NCBI RefSeq assembly: GCF_000428945.1
Contig: NZ_AUAX01000006.1
Coordinates: 124,001 to 188,000, forward strand
From: Hamadaea tsunoensis DSM 44101
Lineage (GTDB): Bacteria; Actinomycetota; Actinomycetes; Mycobacteriales; Micromonosporaceae
Direction: 5' to 3'
Length of the DNA stretch: 64,000 nucleotides
Shown here: positions 58,753 through 64,000 of the stretch, one piece after another
How positions within the stretch are numbered: the stretch's first letter is position 1
Layout: each line of letters begins with the position of its first letter
Position numbers and translations under genes: made by a program
The notes under the pieces: generated by a model
The model's input: the letters and a program-made list of their open reading frames with translations, nothing else
Told to the model about the DNA's origin: nothing
Databases searched by the model: none

Positions 58753-61254
58753 TCACTCGGGAGAACGACTCCCCCGCCGGACCTGCCCGAAATGCTCGCC
58801 CGGCCGGGGCAGGCGTACCACGGAACCCTCTTCGTGCAACGATTCGGCGAACTGTCCGCGGACGAGCGCGGCCACGAAACGCTGCTGGGACAGGGGCCGC
58901 GCGAACAGGTGGCCCTGGCCGAGGTGGCAGCCCAGGTTCCACAGCGTCCGGCGCTGGTCGACCCGCTCGATCCCCTCCGCGACCACGGTCAGGCCAAGCG
59001 CCCGGCCGAGTTCGATCGTGGACCGGACGACCGCCAGGGCCTGCGCGGAGGAGTCCATGTCCGTGACGAAGCTGCGGTCGATCTTCAGCTCCTTCACCGG
59101 TACGCGGGCCAGCGCGGTCATCGACGAGAATCCGGTGCCGAAGTCGTCCAGCGCGATGGCGACCCCGATGCGGCCGAGCCCGGCCAGAACCTGGTCGACG
59201 ATGTCCATCGAACTGATCGTGAGCGACTCGGTCAGCTCCAGCACCAGCGAGTCGGGCGACATGCCGCGCTCGTCGAGGACCTCCTGGACCAGCGCCGGGA
59301 AGCGGCGGTCGAGCAGGCTGCGCGGGGACACGTTGACGGCGACCGGAATCGGGTGCCCAGCCGCCGCCCAGATGCCCGCGGCGCTCAGCGCCTGGTCCAG
59401 GATGGCCTCGGTGAACGGCGTGAGCTGGCCGGAGCGTTCCACGGTGTCGAGGAAGCGGCGCGGGTCGAGGTTGCCGTAGTCGGGGTGGTGCCAGCGGGCG
59501 AGCGCCTCGGCGGAGACGGTCTTGCCGGTGGCGAGGTCCACGATGGGCTGGAACTCGATGGTGAACTCGCTCGCCGCGACGGCCCGGGAGATCTGCCCGC
59601 CCAGCTCGATCCGGTCCAGGTCGGTGCGGTCGAGGCTGCGCGAGTACGAGACGAGGCGCTGCCCGGTGCGCTTCGCCTCGATGAGGGCGAGACTGGCCCG
59701 GCGCAGGAGCTCTTCCATGTCGCCGTCCGCCGGGGCGACCGCGAGCCCGCCCCGCAGCACGAGCGTGATCGGTACGCCGTCCACCTCGTAGTCGGCCGCC
59801 ACGGCCTGGAGCAGCTCGCGGGCGCGGTGCACGGCCAGGGCCGGGGTCGGCAGTCCGGTGTAGAGAGCCGCGAACTCGTCGGCACCCTGCCGCGCGATGA
59901 GCACGTCGTCGCCGGCGGCGGTGCACATGCGGCGGCCGATCTCGACCAGCGTCTGGTCGCCGGCGTGGTATCCGAGGCTCTCGTTGATCTCCTTGAACTG
60001 GTGGATGTCGACGGTCAGCAGGGCGATCGTGCCGCCGCCGCCGTGCTCCTCCAGCACCGCCGTGCCCACGTCGACCAGCCGGCGGCGGTTGGCCAGCCCG
60101 GTCAGCTGGTCGTGCTGGGCGTCGTGCGCGTGCCGGTCGGCGACACTGGTCAGCATCCCGTACGCACGCGCGTTGCGGATCGCTGTTCCGAGCGCGGCGG
60201 CGAAGGAACTCAGCAGGAAGGTCTCGCGCTCGGCGAGCATGGTCGGCCGGGCGAAGTACAGCCGGAGTTCGCCGACGTCCTCGCTGCCCCGCTGGCCTTC
60301 GAGCACGACCACGGTCGGCCTGCCCTCGACCCGGGCGGGATCGGGAACGGATCCGAGCATGCCGGTCCGGTCGCCGTAGTAGGTGCGCGCCGTCCCGGGG
60401 AGGCTCACCTCGACCTCGACCCATTCGGCGCCGAACATGGTCACACCGGTGTCGACCGCGGCCCGCAGGACCTTCGCGAGGTCGACCTCGTTGAGCGCGT
60501 CGGTCGCCCGGGCCAGCCGCTGCCAGGCGTCGCGTTCGGCGCGCTCGCGCAGCCGGTTCTTGTGCATGAAGTGCAGGCTGAGGACCAGCGGCGGGATCGC
60601 CACGATGAGCCGCGGGTCGAACAGCAGGATGACCAGCGCGGCGACGGCGACCGCGAAGCGGATCACCGACAGCAGGAATCTCCGGTTCACGTTCTCCCGC
60701 AGCGCCCGCAGGACGGGCTTGCCCGACGAGATGGCGATCACCGGGGTCGTCAGGAACTCGTCGAGGACGACCATCGCGGCGAAGGCGATGGCCAGCGTCT
60801 GCAGCCGTGGGAAGTCGTGCAGCTGATTGGTCGCGGTCAGGTGGCCGAGGGTGGCGGTCGACATGATGACGCCGCCGACCGTCGCCACCAGCGTCTCCTT
60901 GGCGACGGCGAAGACGAGCTTGATGGGCGCGCGGCGCTGGATGGACTTCGCCACCAGCACGCTGAGCGCGGTCGACAGGACCAGCCAGGGCGCCGGCAAC
61001 GTGGCCGCCGCGACCAGAACGGCCGCGTCGGTCCAGTTGACCGAGAACTCGCGCCGGATCGTGACGGTCAGGAGATTGCCGAGTCCGATGAGGATGGTGA
61101 AGGTGATGACCGTCCGCCACTCGTCGGGGGCGGGTGCCGTCAGCTTCGTGGCCTGGACGATGAGAATGATGAGGGTCAGAAACGACAGGAGACCGACGAT
61201 CAGCCTGAGGCGTTGGTCGGTCTCACGAGTCGCGTCCTGTGACGTCACGCTCAT
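58753..61254 (-). CDS. membrane GGDEF-EAL protein (cyclic di-GMP turnover)
   Basis: The 833-residue protein has an N-terminal membrane region (about 15-230, roughly 6-7 helices), a GAF-like region (about 245-375), a GGDEF domain and an EAL domain. The GGDEF signature is degenerate (RQGADEF, about 455-461), so cyclase activity is doubtful. The EAL domain keeps its catalytic set: SAEALARWHHP (about 584), ELTES, DDFGTGFSS, KIDRSFV and EGIE, so it probably hydrolyses cyclic di-GMP. A 14-codon ORF with a strong ribosome-binding site precedes it by 54 nt. Confidence 0.93.
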   Translation of the reverse strand: MSVTSQDATRETDQRLRLIVGLLSFLTLIILIVQATKLTAPAPDEWRTVITFTILIGLGNLLTVTIRREFSVNWTDAAVLVAAATLPAPWLVLSTALSVLVAKSIQRRAPIKLVFAVAKETLVATVGGVIMSTATLGHLTATNQLHDFPRLQTLAIAFAAMVVLDEFLTTPVIAISSGKPVLRALRENVNRRFLLSVIRFAVAVAALVILLFDPRLIVAIPPLVLSLHFMHKNRLRERAERDAWQRLARATDALNEVDLAKVLRAAVDTGVTMFGAEWVEVEVSLPGTARTYYGDRTGMLGSVPDPARVEGRPTVVVLEGQRGSEDVGELRLYFARPTMLAERETFLLSSFAAALGTAIRNARAYGMLTSVADRHAHDAQHDQLTGLANRRRLVDVGTAVLEEHGGGGTIALLTVDIHQFKEINESLGYHAGDQTLVEIGRRMCTAAGDDVLIARQGADEFAALYTGLPTPALAVHRARELLQAVAADYEVDGVPITLVLRGGLAVAPADGDMEELLRRASLALIEAKRTGQRLVSYSRSLDRTDLDRIELGGQISRAVAASEFTIEFQPIVDLATGKTVSAEALARWHHPDYGNLDPRRFLDTVERSGQLTPFTEAILDQALSAAGIWAAAGHPIPVAVNVSPRSLLDRRFPALVQEVLDERGMSPDSLVLELTESLTISSMDIVDQVLAGLGRIGVAIALDDFGTGFSSMTALARVPVKELKIDRSFVTDMDSSAQALAVVRSTIELGRALGLTVVAEGIERVDQRRTLWNLGCHLGQGHLFARPLSQQRFVAALVRGQFAESLHEEGSVVRLPRPGEHFGQVRRGSRSPE

Positions 61255-61577
61255 CCTCGGGGGTGAAGGAGGTGTCTGGCGTGACCTCAGCCTAACCGCA
61301 GGGAACGGTCAGCTCCAGTCGTTGCTACGACGCACGTTGATGTTCGAACCCATGGTTCACCTCCGCTTATCTGGCACATTTTCGTGCTCATCTATTGCTT
61401 TGGAACTGAACCGACTGTATTCTCCGGCAGTTCAAAAGAAAAGTGGAGGAGTCGCACCTGCACGTCGATAGTCCGAAATATCACTACATGTCAGGAGATC
61501 ACTACACCGTGTGCATCTCTCATGGTGCAACGTGCACCCAACGGCACGCGATGTATGCGGAGTGTTGTCAACCGACC
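61255..61577. other. low-GC spacer between the GGDEF-EAL gene and moaE
   Basis: The spacer holds a 14-codon ORF on the minus strand (61309-61353). From about 61370 to 61560 the base composition is clearly lower in GC than in the rest of the window. A plus-strand frame from GTG 61444 (51 codons, five Cys and five or six His) is open here but overlaps the moaE end, and I cannot support it as a gene. Confidence 0.5.
61309..61353 (-). CDS. 14-residue ORF with strong ribosome-binding site, possible leader peptide
   Basis: ATG at 61353 follows GCGGAGGTGAACC, one of the best Shine-Dalgarno sequences in the window, and opens a frame MGSNINVRRSNDWS ending at TGA 61309. It lies 54 nt upstream of the GGDEF-EAL start on the same strand. 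It could be a leader peptide or a conserved micropeptide. There is no cluster of a single regulatory amino acid. Confidence 0.4.
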   Translation of the reverse strand: MGSNINVRRSNDWS

Positions 61578-61994
61578 TCAGGGGCAGTTGACCCACTCGT
61601 CTGAGCCGTCTGTGAAGATCTGGTGTTTCCAGATCGGCAGTTTCTCCTTGACCCGATCAACCAAACGGGCACACGCCGCGAAGGCCGCAGCTCGGTGAGC
61701 TGTGGAAACCGCCGCAACCAAGGCGATGTCGCCGATTTCCAGCCGGCCGATGCGATGCGAGACGGCGACCGCGACGACGTCGGGGTCCGCGGCGATCTCG
61801 GCGGCGACCTCGCGCAGCACGTCCTCAGCGGACGGATGCCCCTCGTACTCCAGGACCGTGACGCCCCGGCCGTGGTCGTGGTCGCGTACGACGCCGGCGA
61901 ACGAGACCACCGCTCCGGCGCGCGCGTCGGCGACGAGCGCCTCGTGCTCCGCTACGAGCAAGGGCTCGGTACCGATCGCCGCCCGTGTGATCAC
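61578..61994 (-). CDS. moaE: molybdopterin synthase catalytic subunit MoaE
   Basis: MoaE, with MoaD, inserts sulfur into precursor Z to make molybdopterin. The 138-residue protein has GAVVSFAGVVRDHDHGRGVTVLEYEGHP (about 28-54), VAVSHRIGRLEIGD and the C-terminal catalytic lysine region VKEKLPIWKHQIFTDGSDEWVNCP. Its GTG start overlaps the stop of moeA (GTGA), so the genes are translationally coupled. Confidence 0.95.
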   Translation of the reverse strand: MITRAAIGTEPLLVAEHEALVADARAGAVVSFAGVVRDHDHGRGVTVLEYEGHPSAEDVLREVAAEIAADPDVVAVAVSHRIGRLEIGDIALVAAVSTAHRAAAFAACARLVDRVKEKLPIWKHQIFTDGSDEWVNCP

Positions 61995-63169
61995 GGAAGC
62001 TCCAGAAGGTCGACTCGGTCGCCGGGGTGAGCGGCTTTACCCGGCGGCACGACCGCGAAACCTGTCGACTGTGCCAATCCCCGCAACATCGCCGAACCGA
62101 CGTGGCCGACCGGGTAGACGAGACCGTCGCGCTCGTCTCGGCGTACCAGGGAAAGGTGGGTGTAGTCGCCGCGGTCCGCGATCGTCGCACCCACGGTGAC
62201 CTGCTCGGACGCCGGGAAGGGCCGGCCGCGCAGGCCGGCCAGGAGGGGCATGACCAGGCTGACCAGAGCGACCATGGCGGACTGCGGATTGCCCGGCAGG
62301 CCGGCGACGAACTGACCGCCGGGCAGTTCCGCGACCAGCATGGGGAAGCCCGGGCGGACGGCGACGGTGTTGACCACGTAGGACGCGCCGAGCTCGGCGA
62401 GGGCCGGGTGGAGATAGTCGACCGGGCCGTGCATCGTCCCGCCGGTCGTGCAGATCAGCTCGCTGCCGCCGGCCACCGCCTGGCGCAGCGCGTCGACGTG
62501 CGCCGCGAGGGTGTCCTGCACCCGCCGGAACCCGTCCGTACGCGCGCCCAGCCGCCGCAGGAAGGCCGGGATCGACGGCCCGAGGGCGTCGCGTACGCGG
62601 CCGTCGCCGGGCAGGCCGGAATCGAGGAGCTCGTCGCCGAACACCACGGTCGTCGCCCGCGGGGCGTGCCGGGTGAGCAGCGTGTCGTAGCCGCAACTGG
62701 CGGCCAGGCCGAGGACGCCGGGGCTGATCGGCGTACCGGCGGGGAGCAGTTCCTCGCCCGCCGCGCACTCGTCGCCGGGCAGCCGCCACTCGGGCTCGGT
62801 CTTCGGGGATCCGGCGACCTCGTCGCCCCGCAGATCGCCGTGTTCGAGCCGGAGAATCGTGGTCGCGCCGGCGGGGACCATCGCGCCGGTCGCGATCTCC
62901 ATCGCGGTGCCGTCCTCGGTGAGGTCGGGCGCCCGGTGTCCGGCGAGGACGCGGTCGACCACCCGCCAGGGCCCCGTGCCGCGTACCACCCAGCCGTCCA
63001 CACTGGCCGTGGGGAACGCCGGCAGAGGCGTACGCGCGACCAGCGGCTCGGCCAGTGTCAGCCCGTCGGCGTCGGACAGGGCCACCTCGGCGGCCTTCAT
63101 CCGGGCCTGCGCGAGGGCGCGCCGGTAGACCGCCGTTCGTGCGTCGGACCAGGCGATCGGTGTGCTCAT
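61991..63169 (-). CDS. moeA: molybdopterin molybdotransferase MoeA
   Basis: MoeA inserts molybdate into adenylylated molybdopterin. The 392-residue protein has the N-terminal [16 protein letters not shown] motif (normally PxxxxSxMDGYA; the Met-Asp is VD here), the [15 protein letters not shown] segment, the central [13 protein letters not shown] motif and [19 protein letters not shown]. The loss of the usual SAMDGYAV wording makes it a divergent MoeA typical of actinomycetes. It overlaps both neighbours by 4 nt. Confidence 0.92.
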   Translation of the reverse strand: MSTPIAWSDARTAVYRRALAQARMKAAEVALSDADGLTLAEPLVARTPLPAFPTASVDGWVVRGTGPWRVVDRVLAGHRAPDLTEDGTAMEIATGAMVPAGATTILRLEHGDLRGDEVAGSPKTEPEWRLPGDECAAGEELLPAGTPISPGVLGLAASCGYDTLLTRHAPRATTVVFGDELLDSGLPGDGRVRDALGPSIPAFLRRLGARTDGFRRVQDTLAAHVDALRQAVAGGSELICTTGGTMHGPVDYLHPALAELGASYVVNTVAVRPGFPMLVAELPGGQFVAGLPGNPQSAMVALVSLVMPLLAGLRGRPFPASEQVTVGATIADRGDYTHLSLVRRDERDGLVYPVGHVGSAMLRGLAQSTGFAVVPPGKAAHPGDRVDLLELP

Positions 63170-63999
63170 GAAGGTTCTCCCGCCGTACCGGGTGCGGGGG
63201 CGTGGTCGCCGCCGTTGACCTGATCGATGGCGTGACCGAGGACCCGGCCGAGCAGGGCCAGGCCGTCCTTCGCGCCACCGGTGGAGCCGGGGAGGTTGAT
63301 GACTATGGTCCGGCCCGCCACACCCGCCACCCCGCGCGACAGCGCCGCGGTCGGCAGGTCGGGGCGGGCGCGGAGCGTCTCCGCCAGGCCCGGCACCTCG
63401 CGGTCGAGGAACTCGCGGGTGATCTCCGGAGTCCGGTCGGTCGGCGAGATACCGGTGCCGCCGCTGGTCACGACCGCGTCCGGGGCCTCTGCCAGGGCCG
63501 CTGCCAGCTCGGCCCGGAACGGCTCGCCGTCGGCCGCCACGCGGGCCGGGCCCACGTCGGCACCGAGATCGCGCAGGCCCTCGGTGAGCAGCGGGCCGCT
63601 GCGGTCGGCGTACACGCCGGCGGCGGCCCGGGTCGAGGAGACCAGGACCGTGACCCGGCGGCCGGCCAGCGGGGTCGCCCGAGCCTCGGCGGCTGCCGGG
63701 TCGCGCGTCCAGAGGCCGGTCTTGCCGCCCTCCTTGCGCAGGACGCGGACGTTCTCGATGCTCGCGCCGGGGTCGACCGCCTTGATCATGTCGATGAGCG
63801 CGAGTCCGGCGACGGCGACGCAGGTGAGCGCCTCCATCTCGACGCCGGTCCGGTCGGCTGTACGCACGGTAGCGGTAATGGCGACGCTGTCCTCGCCCGG
63901 AACGAGCTCCACGGTTACTCCGTGTATCGCTATCGGGTGGCAGAGCGGGACGAGGTCCGGCGTACGCTTCGCGGCCATGATCCCGGCCAGCCGGGCCAC
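63166..63999 (-). CDS. bifunctional MoaC-Mog protein, 5' end outside window
   Basis: The visible 277 residues begin inside MoaC ([22 protein letters not shown], ...[26 protein letters not shown], cyclic pyranopterin monophosphate synthase) and continue after about residue 105 into a MoaB/Mog domain ([55 protein letters not shown]) that adenylylates molybdopterin. Both halves are in one frame without a stop. The N-terminus of MoaC lies beyond base 64000. The stop overlaps the moeA start. Confidence 0.92.
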   Translation of the reverse strand: MARLAGIMAAKRTPDLVPLCHPIAIHGVTVELVPGEDSVAITATVRTADRTGVEMEALTCVAVAGLALIDMIKAVDPGASIENVRVLRKEGGKTGLWTRDPAAAEARATPLAGRRVTVLVSSTRAAAGVYADRSGPLLTEGLRDLGADVGPARVAADGEPFRAELAAALAEAPDAVVTSGGTGISPTDRTPEITREFLDREVPGLAETLRARPDLPTAALSRGVAGVAGRTIVINLPGSTGGAKDGLALLGRVLGHAIDQVNGGDHAPAPGTAGEPS

Positions 64000-64000
64000 C

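Noticed and set aside
61340-61350. TTCGAACC resembling a tRNA T-loop
   Set aside because: No acceptor or anticodon stem can be built around it; it lies inside the 14-codon ORF.
61384-61698. Plus-strand ORF of 104 codons before moaE
   Set aside because: Its second half is antisense to the conserved end of moaE and the first half shows no similarity.

Overview
The window is about 64 kb of very GC-rich chromosome from an actinomycete, starting at the replication origin. The gene order dnaA / rpmH-rnpA-yidD-yidC-jag-rsmG / parA-parB / cwlM-trxA-trxB-anti-sigma-sigM-pseudokinase / murJ / cca, followed by ino1-padR-DUF5318-ponA, rpsF-ssb-rpsR-rplI and dnaB, is the origin-proximal order I know from Streptomyces and, split over the two sides of oriC, from Mycobacterium. 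Abundant class A PBPs, GT87-type membrane proteins, DUF6584 paralogues and base composition suggest Micromonosporaceae (Actinoplanes-like). The family is inference; the phylum is secure.

Regions. (1) 0-5.3 kb: dnaA runs left; dnaN and the bulk of oriC should lie just left of base 1. rpmH to rsmG run right as a tight cluster. (2) 5.3-16 kb: a gene-poor segregation region. It holds only parA, parB and a HIT-like gene, but seven parS sites (core GTTTCACGTGAAAC), two isolated DnaA boxes, arrays of 15-, 18- and 28-bp repeats and one decayed IS21-type transposase. Several parS copies sit inside large perfect dyads that also look like terminators. (3) 16-19.2 kb: an accessory block of an SDR oxidoreductase, a divergent MmyB-type regulator and an MFS transporter. 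(4) 19-33.4 kb: the cell-wall and redox block: ddl, aminotransferase, GNAT protein, CwlM, thioredoxin system, SigM with its anti-sigma factor, a transmembrane pseudokinase, MurJ and CCA-adding enzyme. A HerA/DUF853-type ATPase gene in opposite orientation separates the pseudokinase from murJ. (5) 33.4-50.5 kb: membrane proteins, two DUF6584 paralogues, ino1 with its PadR regulator and a clear operator, DUF5318, two paralogous class A PBPs flanking a GT87 protein, and an endonuclease IV family protein. (6) 50.6-56.8 kb: rpsF-ssb-rpsR-rplI, a vWA lipoprotein and dnaB. The spacer before dnaB carries a dense DnaA-box cluster. (7) 56.8-64 kb: a short racemase-like protein, a GT87 protein, a GGDEF-EAL protein preceded by a 14-codon ORF, and molybdenum cofactor genes moaE, moeA and a moaC-mog fusion cut by the right edge.

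Functionally the window joins replication initiation (DnaA, DnaB, SSB), segregation (ParA, ParB, parS), membrane insertion (YidC, YidD), translation and peptidoglycan synthesis and its control (Ddl, CwlM, MurJ, PBPs). The most unusual signals are the parS-in-hairpin architecture, the DnaA-box cluster in front of dnaB, and the repeat-filled gap between rsmG and parA. I found no tRNA, rRNA, CRISPR array, intact insertion sequence or riboswitch I could name.
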